DNA from: UBA3071 sp965369635
Lineage (GTDB): Bacteria > Chloroflexota > Anaerolineae > UBA3071
NCBI GenBank assembly: GCA_965369635.1
Contig: CBDURC010000125.1
Location: 1-9,044 of the forward strand
Reading direction: 5' to 3'
Length of the DNA stretch: 9,044 nt
Shown here one piece after another: positions 1 to 7,200 of this stretch. The notes beneath the pieces are model-generated. The model was not told where the DNA came from, made no database searches, and was given only the letters and a program-made list of their open reading frames with translations. How positions within the stretch are numbered: the first letter of the stretch is position 1; every line of letters begins with the position of its first letter. Position numbers and translations under genes: made by a program.

Positions 1-529
1 GAATGATCTCAGCGCCAGCCTGCAGCGGCATCTGCACCACAATGTCCAGGCCGATGTGCCGAACCAAGGGCAGAAGACGCGTCATCAAGTCGCTGCTGGA
101 CACCCCAAAGCCCTCCGCCAGCTCAGCAGCAAGGCCCACGCTCTCGGCATCCCAGGCTACGTATGGCATCGCCCTTCCGTTGACGTAGGCGAAGACACCC
201 GCGCCGTCGTGAACAAGCTCAATGTGCTGCACATCGCTGGCTTTGAGCCAGTCCATGTAGAACTGGGGGATCTTGAGCATACCCAGATCAAGGCCAAACC
301 AAGACTCGAGCTGCGATGCCCGCATCCCCCAGACCGCAGGTTCTGCGGATCCTTCCGCGCTCTCGACATACTGCACGTAGATACGCGGGAGACGCAGAGT
401 GAAGGAATCGAAGTTAGGCGCAGCCCCTTCCAGCAATTCCCCGGCGTCTGTCGGAGCCCCAGCGCAACCTGCCAGCAGTCCCAGAAGGACCACTGCCAAA
501 ACGAATGATACAACCCTCCGGTGAAACAT
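1..529 (-). CDS. Putative lipoprotein, unknown function (partial, runs off left edge)
   Basis: A reading frame open to the window edge starts at the ATG at 527-529 and gives 176 residues without a stop. The start is supported by a strong ribosome-binding site just upstream. The N-terminus is a lipoprotein signal: basic residues (HRR, 3-5), a hydrophobic stretch (residues 6-19) and the lipobox LAGC with the lipidated Cys at 22. The protein should therefore be exported and anchored to the outer face of the membrane. The rest has no motif I can assign. It includes a YVNGRAMPYVAWD segment and a later LLPLVRHIGLDIVV segment. I have an impression of similar hypothetical lipoproteins in Chloroflexota genomes, but cannot verify it. 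It lies 100 bp after acsV on the same strand, so it may be co-transcribed, but nothing links it to acetyl-CoA synthesis. Lipoprotein call fairly sure; function unknown. Confidence 0.8.
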   Translation of the reverse strand, partial: MFHRRVVSFVLAVVLLGLLAGCAGAPTDAGELLEGAAPNFDSFTLRLPRIYVQYVESAEGSAEPAVWGMRASQLESWFGLDLGMLKIPQFYMDWLKASDVQHIELVHDGAGVFAYVNGRAMPYVAWDAESVGLAAELAEGFGVSSSDLMTRLLPLVRHIGLDIVVQMPLQAGAEII

Positions 530-533
530 GATA

Positions 534-541
534 CACCTCCT
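534..541 (-). promoter_or_regulatory. Ribosome-binding site of the lipoprotein gene
   Basis: On the minus strand the sequence reads AGGAGGTG followed by TATC and the ATG at 529. This is close to a perfect Shine-Dalgarno match at normal spacing, and it fixes the lipoprotein start. I see no convincing -35/-10 pair in the 100-bp gap (530-629), nor a clear terminator for acsV there. Confidence 0.8.
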
Positions 542-629
542 GTATCTTCCAGCTAGGTCCGTCCCCAATCAACATTCTTTCGCACCGTTTTGGCTTGCCG
601 GGACCACCCCCTTTCTGTGCCTATTTCAC

Positions 630-2567
630 TCACCGGCTGGACGAAGGTTCAGCCGTGTTGTCTTGGCGAAGTATGGCCGCCACCGAGGGGAAGTTCTCAA
701 TATCGGTGTGCGGCAGGAAGAGCGCGGACGTGAACTCCTCGTAGAAAGTGTTATCGGCCGAGAGCTCCAGGTAGGTCATGCGGTCCGCCACTTCTGCCAC
801 GGCGTTGCGCATCTCCCGGCTCAGCAAGGCCATGTAGGAACCCCGCACTGATGTGTTGCCCAGGAACTGGAATCGCTCCCAGGGCAGATCGGGCAGCAAG
901 CCGATCTGGATAGCCTTTTCCACGTTGATGTACTGCCCAAAAGCCCCGCCGATGAGCACCTGCTCTGCGTCGCTCAACTCCAGTCCGACGCTCCGGGCCA
1001 GCACCGAGAACCCAGCGTAGATGGCCGCCTTGGCCCGCAGCAAGTTGTCAATGTCCACCTTGGTGATCATGATATCGCGGCCGTGCTCCGTCTCGCTGCC
1101 CCAGGCCACGACGTACTCGCCGCCACGCCGACCCTCTCGTACCCGCTCTGTGGGCAAGTCGAAGTTGAAGTTGCCTCCCTTGTCCACCACGCCAGTGATG
1201 AACATCTCCGCCAGCAGCAGGATGAGACCCGATCCGCACAGTCCCCGAGGTCGCGTATCGCCAATGACGCGATAAGTCGGCTCGTAGGTCTGCTCAGAGA
1301 TCCAGACCTCCTCGATGGCCCCTTCGGTAGCCCGCATGCCATTGCGCACGCCCGCTCCTTCGAAGGCTGGCCCTGCCGAACACGCACAGGAGATGAGCCA
1401 GTCGCAATCCCCCAGAACCATCTCGCCGTTGGTGCCGATGTCCAAGAAGAGCATGAGCGCCTTGGCATCGCAGGCCCCCGTGCTGATCATGCCGGCGGTG
1501 ATGTCCGCTCCCACGTAGCTGGCAATCCCTGGCAGGCAGTCCACCGTTGCCTGCAGATGCACGGCCAGCCCCAACTCCTCGGCCCGCACTGTGGGCCAAT
1601 GGTTGACCGTCGGGATGTACGGCGTAAGCCGAATGGGCTCAGGCGGCACGGCCAGCAGCAGGTGCAGCATAGTGGTATTGCCGGCCACTGTCACCTTGTG
1701 GACCTGACGCGGATCAACGTCTCCGCGACGGCAGGCACGTGCCAACACCAGGTTGATTGTCTCCCGCACCAGCCGCTGCAACTCCACCAACCCTTGCCCC
1801 TTGCTGGCGTACACGATGCGGGAGATAACATCCTCCCCCCGCCCAATCTGGGCGTTGTAGTCAGCCGCTCGTGCCACCATCTCGCCGGTCAGCAAGTTCA
1901 CCAGACATACAGTCACCGTGGTAGTGCCGATGTCCACTGCCGCACCCCAGGAGACGTCCGTCTGATCGCCGGGCAGCAGTTCTATGAGCCGCGGCGGGCC
2001 CTGTGGCCGATCCCAGGTGTCCAACTCCACGATGGCGGTCACCTGCCATTCGGCCTGACGCAACGTGCGTCCTAGCTGCTGCAAGACCGGCAGGGTGGCG
2101 GTGAGATTACCCATACCCTGCTGCTGTCGCAGCCCTCGCTGCAAGCGGGCCCAGTCATCGGTCTGGTCGTCCAGGTTAGGCGGTTCCAGAGTCACGAAGC
2201 AACGCCGGATAGACTGCTGCGTCTGGGGATCATAGGGATAGGGGAAGACGATGCGAGCCGCTTGCTTATCCGTCTTCAGCCGCCGCTCGATGCGCTCCTG
2301 CGGCGGCACCGTCACCACCACGTCCCCTTGGATGACCGTCTGGCAGGCCAAGGCGAAACCGGCGGCCACGTCCTCAGCAGAGAGACGCTGCGTGGAACGG
2401 CGCCGCACGCTGCCTTCCTTGACAATGACCGCACAGCGCCCGCAGCGCCCCTGCCCACCACAGGGCACGCTCAATTCGATCCCTGCTTGACGCGCTGCTT
2501 CTGTGACCAGTGTGCCGCCGGGGACCTCTACAGTGGCCCCTGCGGGCTCAAAGAGAACGGAATACAT
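630..2567 (-). CDS. acsV: Corrinoid iron-sulfur protein reductive activator (RACo; ferredoxin + ASKHA ATPase)
   Basis: 645 residues, close to the size of characterised RACo proteins. Family knowledge: RACo uses ATP hydrolysis to drive reduction of the inactive Co(II) corrinoid of CoFeSP to the methyl-accepting Co(I) state, with electrons passing through its own iron-sulfur cluster. Seen in the sequence: an N-terminal 2Fe-2S ferredoxin domain (about 1-90) with Cys36, Cys42, Cys45 and Cys75 (CX5CX2CX29C); a connecting region (about 95-205); then an ASKHA/DUF4445 ATPase region with the first phosphate motif DIGTTT at 212-217, AGNTTM at 295-300, the second phosphate motif DIGTNGE at 376-382, the SCACSAGPAFEG segment shortly after, and GGAFGQYINVEKA near the C-terminus. 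It is cytoplasmic and follows acsC. The two are now separated by an inserted element, but were probably about 27 bp apart before. Related ASKHA activators serve methylamine or O-demethylase corrinoid proteins; the location beside acsC favours CoFeSP as the substrate. Confidence 0.93.
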   Translation of the reverse strand: MYSVLFEPAGATVEVPGGTLVTEAARQAGIELSVPCGGQGRCGRCAVIVKEGSVRRRSTQRLSAEDVAAGFALACQTVIQGDVVVTVPPQERIERRLKTDKQAARIVFPYPYDPQTQQSIRRCFVTLEPPNLDDQTDDWARLQRGLRQQQGMGNLTATLPVLQQLGRTLRQAEWQVTAIVELDTWDRPQGPPRLIELLPGDQTDVSWGAAVDIGTTTVTVCLVNLLTGEMVARAADYNAQIGRGEDVISRIVYASKGQGLVELQRLVRETINLVLARACRRGDVDPRQVHKVTVAGNTTMLHLLLAVPPEPIRLTPYIPTVNHWPTVRAEELGLAVHLQATVDCLPGIASYVGADITAGMISTGACDAKALMLFLDIGTNGEMVLGDCDWLISCACSAGPAFEGAGVRNGMRATEGAIEEVWISEQTYEPTYRVIGDTRPRGLCGSGLILLLAEMFITGVVDKGGNFNFDLPTERVREGRRGGEYVVAWGSETEHGRDIMITKVDIDNLLRAKAAIYAGFSVLARSVGLELSDAEQVLIGGAFGQYINVEKAIQIGLLPDLPWERFQFLGNTSVRGSYMALLSREMRNAVAEVADRMTYLELSADNTFYEEFTSALFLPHTDIENFPSVAAILRQDNTAEPSSSR

Positions 2568-2569
2568 AT

Positions 2570-2577
2570 CTTCTTTC
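2570..2577 (-). promoter_or_regulatory. Purine-rich Shine-Dalgarno-like stretch of acsV, equal to one copy of the target duplication
   Basis: On the minus strand GAAAGAAG precedes the acsV ATG (2567) by two bases. It is a weak ribosome-binding match and is the only purine-rich stretch near the start. It is also one copy of the 8-bp direct repeat flanking the inserted palindromic element, so the insertion duplicated this stretch and left a copy in place before acsV. That it works as the ribosome-binding site is inferred. Confidence 0.55.
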
Positions 2578-2719
2578 GCATTGAGGCAGAAGTTACACGT
2601 GCAGCCTCCAAGTGGATCGGCAGGTTATGGAAACCCACCCTACGGAAAGCGGATGCAAGTGTGGGGCGGCTTTCCATAGCCGCCAGGCTTATGACCACGT
2701 GTCAGTTCTGCCTCAATGC
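2578..2719. mobile_element. MITE-like non-autonomous element, 142 bp, with 14-bp perfect TIRs and 8-bp TSD
   Basis: The ends are perfect inverted repeats: GCATTGAGGCAGAA at 2578-2591 and its exact reverse complement at 2706-2719. Similarity continues inward to a CACGTG on each side with two mismatches. A second inverted pair lies inside: GGTTATGGAAA at 2623-2633 against TTTCCATAGCC at 2671-2681, with one mismatch. The two outer ends abut an exact direct repeat, CTTCTTTC, at 2570-2577 and 2720-2727, which is the hallmark of transposition with an 8-bp target duplication. No coding capacity, so it must have been moved by a transposase encoded elsewhere. Removing the element and one target copy leaves acsC and acsV 27 bp apart. 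When transcribed within the operon it would fold into a long hairpin between the two genes. I cannot assign the parent insertion-sequence family; several families make 8-bp duplications. Confidence 0.88.
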
Positions 2720-2727
2720 CTTCTTTC
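2720..2727. repeat. Second copy of the 8-bp target site duplication
   Basis: CTTCTTTC directly abuts the right end of the inverted-repeat element and is identical to the copy at 2570-2577 on its left. It lies 17 bp beyond the acsC stop codon (2745-2747, read on the minus strand), so it marks the original insertion point in the short acsC-acsV spacer. Confidence 0.85.
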
Positions 2728-2744
2728 AGTGAAGTGGCTACTGC

Positions 2745-4121
2745 CTACTGCCACGCTCCGGCTTTCAGGTAGGCCGTGATGTCCACTGCCTCCCTCGGGC
2801 CGACTTTGATTTCCCAGCCGGGCAGTTCCTCCTCCAACTCGCCCAGCAGAACCGCCACGTGGCCGGGAATGATGACCTTGCGGTGGTCTACCTTGTCCGC
2901 AATCTCCGTGGTCTTCACCGTCTTGGCGATCCTCTCAGCATCGAACTTGCCCGCAGCCCAGGCAGTGAGCACACTCATCCCCTCAGCATCGGCCACAAGC
3001 AGCCATCCGGGGAACCCACTCCCATCCACCTCATTGGCCACGGAGAAGTAGGTGATGGAGAAGTTGGTCGTCACCATCACCGCTGAGTCGGCGACTGGGT
3101 TGTTGATCTCGTAGATGCCCGGCTGAACCTGGATGGGCTTCTGCGGATCCGTGTAGATGTTGGTGCGCAGAACCAGCAACGGATAGATCGTCGCCCGGCT
3201 GAACCTGTCCAAGACAATGAAGCCACCATACTTGGAAATGGCCTGCGCCGCGGCGATGGACACCATACCCTCGTCGGCAGCGCACTCGCTGGGAAAGCTG
3301 ATGATGGGGAAGCCCAGCGGGCGGAAGGTTTTCTTGAGCGCCATGCGACGGATCAGCGTGTTCAGCGCCAGCGACGACCGCAGGTCTCGCACGCCGGGGT
3401 CGAGCACGATCTCCTGCACTCCAGCCCCCGTGATCTTCTGCGTGAGCTCAGCCAAACCGCTCACCGTGTCGGCCCGGACGCTCATCGGCGCATCGTACTC
3501 CTTGGCCAGATCGGCGAAGGCCTCCCAGTTGTCAGCTGTGGCCCCATTGATCAGCGGCCGTGTTCCCCCGGCGGCCTCCAGCCCCTTTGCCATCACCGCA
3601 GGATCATCGGCTATGAGGATGAGTGGAAGTTCAGCCGTATCCAGAACCCCCTCTACCGCCGCCGCGAACCTCTCCGCTGCTCCGCCGCTCCCTTGCTCCC
3701 TTGCTCCCTTGCCAGTGGCCTGGATGGCAAAACCATCAATGCTCAGCGGCATTCCGACGTAGTCGACCGAGTAGTCCGCCGCTTCCTCAGCCCTGACTTT
3801 GATCTCCTCCAGCGGTTCGTCGTCGTAGAGACGGATGAACAGCCCACACGGGTTGTAGAAGGTCTTCTCGTGACGGAACAGCACGATCTCGTTCCCCGAC
3901 TTGACCTCTCGGCCATCGGCAGAGATGGTCACCAGCCGGACAGGCGGCGCCGCCGACTCGGCCAGCTTCTCCCGTGACTCGTCAGATACGTACGGACACT
4001 TGTCCAATTCGACCTGCTTGGCCGATAGCTTCATGGCAAAAGCCAGGCAAGTGGGAAAACCGCACTCCTTGCAGTTGGTTTTCGGTAGTAGCTTGTAAAT
4101 CTTGATGCCCGAAAGAGCCAT
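2745..4121 (-). CDS. acsC: Corrinoid iron-sulfur protein large (gamma) subunit
   Basis: 458 residues. AcsC pairs with AcsD to form CoFeSP, the cytoplasmic carrier that takes a methyl group from methyltetrahydrofolate via a methyltransferase and hands it to acetyl-CoA synthase. Seen here: an N-terminal 4Fe-4S motif with Cys17, Cys20, Cys25 and Cys42 (NCKECGFPTC and the following DKCPYVSD); a central TIM-barrel-like region including NPCGLFIRL and ILIADDPAVM; and a C-terminal corrinoid-binding region (about 330-458) with MVTTNFSITYFS, GMSVLTAWAAGKF and IIPGHVAVL. It resembles the Moorella protein as I remember it but is about a dozen residues longer. Most of the excess is explained by an eight-residue insert (KGAREQGS, 138-145) encoded by an 8-bp tandem repeat. 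The start is supported by AAGGAG seven bases upstream. It follows the acsB-acsD fusion by 88 bp on the same strand. Very sure of identity. Confidence 0.96.
   Translation of the reverse strand: MALSGIKIYKLLPKTNCKECGFPTCLAFAMKLSAKQVELDKCPYVSDESREKLAESAAPPVRLVTISADGREVKSGNEIVLFRHEKTFYNPCGLFIRLYDDEPLEEIKVRAEEAADYSVDYVGMPLSIDGFAIQATGKGAREQGSGGAAERFAAAVEGVLDTAELPLILIADDPAVMAKGLEAAGGTRPLINGATADNWEAFADLAKEYDAPMSVRADTVSGLAELTQKITGAGVQEIVLDPGVRDLRSSLALNTLIRRMALKKTFRPLGFPIISFPSECAADEGMVSIAAAQAISKYGGFIVLDRFSRATIYPLLVLRTNIYTDPQKPIQVQPGIYEINNPVADSAVMVTTNFSITYFSVANEVDGSGFPGWLLVADAEGMSVLTAWAAGKFDAERIAKTVKTTEIADKVDHRKVIIPGHVAVLLGELEEELPGWEIKVGPREAVDITAYLKAGAWQ
3687..3710. repeat. In-frame 3 x 8-bp tandem repeat (GCTCCCTT) inside acsC
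   Basis: Three perfect copies of GCTCCCTT run from 3687 to 3710. On the coding strand they are AAGGGAGC three times, encoding KGAREQGS (residues 138-145 of AcsC). Because 24 is a multiple of three the frame is kept, although the 8-bp unit is read in all three phases, giving a non-repetitive peptide from a repetitive DNA. The segment falls in a loop between the sheet ending GFAIQA and the helix starting about ERFAAAV, where other AcsC proteins are shorter. Confidence 0.9.
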
Positions 4122-4128
4122 TCCCTAT

Positions 4129-4134
4129 CTCCTT
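4129..4134 (-). promoter_or_regulatory. Ribosome-binding site of acsC
   Basis: AAGGAG on the minus strand, seven bases before the acsC ATG (4119-4121). It fixes the start, which also matches the conserved family N-terminus just ahead of the 4Fe-4S motif. Confidence 0.75.
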
Positions 4135-4156
4135 ATGACGCTGTAACAAGTGTGAA

Positions 4157-4199
4157 GTGACGCGTGAAGCAGAAGACCTTTTCGCGCTTCACGCATCAC
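4157..4199. repeat. Inverted repeat (hairpin) between acsBD and acsC
   Basis: The arms GTGACGCGTGAAGC (4157-4170) and GCTTCACGCATCAC (4186-4199) are complementary at 13 of 14 positions around a 15-bp loop. In RNA made from the minus strand the single mismatch becomes a G-U pair, so the operon transcript could form a full 14-pair stem. No U-run follows in the direction of transcription, so this does not look like a standard intrinsic terminator. It may be an mRNA-stability or processing hairpin, or just part of a dispersed intergenic repeat. Confidence 0.75.
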
Positions 4200-4215
4200 G
4201 TTCTACGCGTTACGC
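4181..4215. repeat. Period-7 degenerate repeat overlapping the acsB-acsD stop codon
   Basis: Five consecutive 7-mers read TTCGCGC, TTCACGC, ATCACGT, TCTACGC, GTTACGC, matching a pattern of two variable bases followed by roughly YACGY. The last unit contains the TAA stop (4210-4212 on the plus strand) and the final Ala codon of the fusion gene. The block shares its left part with the right arm of the inverted repeat at 4157-4199. Short period-7 repeats of this type are known from cyanobacterial genomes, and I recall similar ones from Chloroflexota; that these are related is inference. Confidence 0.65.
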
Positions 4216-7200
4216 CTTATTTAGAAACTCCCCAATCATCGTGCCTATGCGCCGGACCGACTCCGGGTGACGCAGCACGATGACATCGGCAGCCGATTCG
4301 ACCAGGGTGGCCGCGGTCAGCGTCTCCCAGTTGATGGCCCGTTCCTTCCAGTCACCCCAGGCCGCGGGCACGCCTTCGCCAACCTTGGCCTCCTTCTGTC
4401 GCCAGGCCTCATAGCCCACGGTCACGATCATGGGGAACTGGGTCATGCTGTCGCCCTGCAAGGCGGCCAGTCGCAGCCGTTCCATGACCGAGAAGCCATA
4501 TTCCATGCCGTAGCCCACGCCAGCACAGGTCGGGTCCATCAGGATTCGCTCCGGAGACAGGCCCATGTCGCTGATCAGGATATTGAGTTGCTTGGCCAGG
4601 TTGACGTCCATGGCCGTGCGAGCAATAACCAGGTGGCCGTGGGCCAGAGCGCCAGCGACGATGGTCCGGTAATTCTTCTCCTCGCAGACACCCAGCAACA
4701 GCCGCTCTCCTGCCGCCTCTTCAGCCACGGCGACGAGCAGATCGTTGTCGGCATCGACCTGCCCTGGCCCCAGCACGATCAAGGGCAGGCCCGTCGCCTT
4801 GAGCACCTTGCGCACCACAGCGCGGGCCATCTCCGGCGTGTTGGGCTCCCCACCGGCATCGGTCAGGCTAAGCTGGAGGGTGATGAGGTCGGCGCCAGCC
4901 TTTTCGGCGGCCTTGGCCCACTCGCCGGGATCGTTCACCGCGTCACCCCAGGCTTCCATCAGCAAGGGCGACCAGTCGCTCGGCTTGCGGTCCTGGATCT
5001 CGATGGCAATCACCGGCCGGTGAGGAAACTCGCCCTCGAAGCTGAGGAAGGGCATGGCCGTCTGGCCGCCGACGGTGATCGTGGAGGTGCGCGTGCCGCC
5101 ATCGTCGGCGGTGGCGCCCAGCGTGATCTCCCGCACCTTGCCCATCCACTTCTCCTTGAGGATCTCCAGGCTAGTCTCTTTGTCCTCGCTCCAGGGCGGT
5201 ACTACCGGCCTAGTTCGTTTTTTTGCGACGGGTGCAACGACCTCCGGCGCCACAGGCTCGGCTACTGGGGCTGGAACCACGGGGACGACCAGCGCTGCAG
5301 GCACAGCAGGCACGGTCCCACCCAACTCTCGCAGCGCAGCCTCCAGCGCACGGCGGAAGCTGCCAACGACGATCCCAGCGCTGATTTGGGCGATCTGTTG
5401 GACATCCGCGCTGACCGGCACTTCAGGCACAGCCACAGGAGCAGGAGCAGGCAGCGGCGCAACTGGCTCCGGCGCGGGCGCAGCCTCAACCTTGACCTCG
5501 GCCTTAGCCTTAACCTTGACCTCAGCCTCAACTTTTGCCTCTTCCACAGGCGCAGGCACAGCCGCTTCGGGCGTCTCCTCGACATCTCCTGAAGCCGCCT
5601 GCATCACGCCCATCTTGAGCACCGGGTGATCCTTCTCCTTGAGCCATGCCACCAGTTCATCCACCGTAGTGACGTTACGCTCGTCGGCGATAAGATCAAT
5701 CAGATCGGGAACGCCTTCACGCTCCGACACGGCGGTGAACTCGTCCGCCATACTCTCCTTGAGGAAACTGGACATCCAGACGACCCGCTTGAAGCCTCCA
5801 TCGGCCGAGAGGAATTTGGGACTGGTCATGTAGAACTTGCCCACACCCATCACGCCTGGCGTCTGCAGACCGCCACCAGCTACGCCCGCCAGCGTGGAGA
5901 AGGTCATCCCGGCTGGCGTCATGCTCGGATCCTCACGGCTGACGACCATCACGCCTTCCGCCTCGGGGATGTACATGACGATACACTCGAAGCAGCCGCA
6001 GGCCGTCATGGGGTTCTCCATGATGGAGTAGAGCGCGACCTCGGTGACGGACCCCTGCGAGTTCTTGACCGCGTTCTCGTTGGTGCCAGTCCAATATCCC
6101 TTGACCGGGTCGAGCAGCTTCCCCTTGAGCACCGGCTGGTTGGGACCGGTGGGGTTGATTCGGTTGGAGGCTTTGCAGTCCAGCCAGTTATACGCCCCGC
6201 ACAGTCCCAGCCGCTGCGGGCTGATGATGCAGACGTGCGTAGGCGCAAACGACTGACACAGGGTGCAGTCGTAGAAGGTGTCCACCGCTTCGTCAGTCAG
6301 ATCGGCCAGTCGCCGGTTGCGAAAGTCGTATGCCACGCGCGCCTTCTCCAGCCACTCGGCGTGCAGCTCGGGATCGGTGATGACCGTCACCTGCACCTTG
6401 TCCACGATAGCTCCAAAGTCGGCTTGGAAGCGGGCGTAGAGTATCTCGCCAAAGTGCTTGAGGTTGAAGCCCTTCTCGACCGCCGCCTTGCTGATGCGGA
6501 TCCAGGCGATGTCTCGCTGGCCAATGTGCTGAATGCCAGAAGCACCGTTGATGAAGTAGTGCACCTGACGCTCAAGCACCGGCTCGAAGTCCTCCTGCAT
6601 CTTGCGTCCGGCCACCTCGATCAGGATGGCCAGATCCATCGAGCCCCCGACCTCCACATCCTCGAAGCCGGGACCGACGACCTCGATCTTGCCGTCCTCC
6701 ACCTCGTCCATCTCCACCATGCGCAGGAACTCATAGGCCCGGCTGCGTTTGCCACCGAACTCAATGCGCATGTCGGCCCTCCGTACGACCTCCCCCTCGA
6801 AGGCGGAGCCATAAGGCACCGGGACGGGTACCTCGGTGATCTTGATCTTGACGCCACGCACCTCGATGGCCCGCTGCACTAGCTTGGCAGCCCGCTCCCC
6901 GTCGTTCTCCGCCTCGATCTCGTTCCAGGGCATCGAGACGATGTGCTCGTAGCGCGTCACCCCAGTGGGCAAGATCTCGGGCACGATGGTGTCGGCGATG
7001 ACCGGGAAGCCGTATGAGAGCACACCGGCGCCAGCAGCATACTTGAGGTCGTCTAACTCACCCAGCACCAGCGCGAAGGCGAAGACGCGGAACTTGTTGT
7101 ACAGCAGGATGTCGCGCCACTGGCCGCCCTTCATACCACCGAAGGTCAGTGCCGACCGCGTAGCGAAACCTGCCGCGTAGATGGCGGAGAGAGTGTCTCT

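Noticed and set aside
530..629. Promoter for the lipoprotein gene (TTGATT on the minus strand as a -35)
   Set aside because: The -35-like hexamer has no convincing -10 at 16-18 bp; the match is too weak to annotate.
1083..2075. A 330-codon plus-strand open frame opposite acsV
   Set aside because: Antisense to conserved ferredoxin/ASKHA coding sequence, no recognisable domain and no convincing ribosome-binding site; shadow frame.
2578..2719. A cobalamin riboswitch in the leader of the corrinoid activator gene acsV
   Set aside because: I considered it because the operon is corrinoid-dependent and the region is highly structured, but I see no B12-box-like element, and the exact 14-bp terminal inverted repeats with abutting 8-bp direct repeats are explained better by a transposed element.
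4157..4199. Intrinsic transcription terminator between acsBD and acsC
   Set aside because: The stem is good, but no U-run follows it in the direction of transcription, and termination here would cut acsC off from its partner subunit; kept only as an inverted repeat.
5220..5590. Frameshift or assembly join creating an artificial AcsB-AcsD fusion
   Set aside because: The frame is continuous with no stop, the linker has protein-like composition with a helix and an in-frame duplication, and no separate start with a ribosome-binding site is evident at the AcsD boundary. Read data would still be needed to be certain.
4267..6882. Long plus-strand open frames (4267-5592 and 5626-6882) opposite the acsB-acsD fusion
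   Set aside because: They lie wholly antisense to a gene with conserved active-site motifs, show biased His/Arg/Gly/Leu composition typical of GC-rich shadows, and match no family I recognise.
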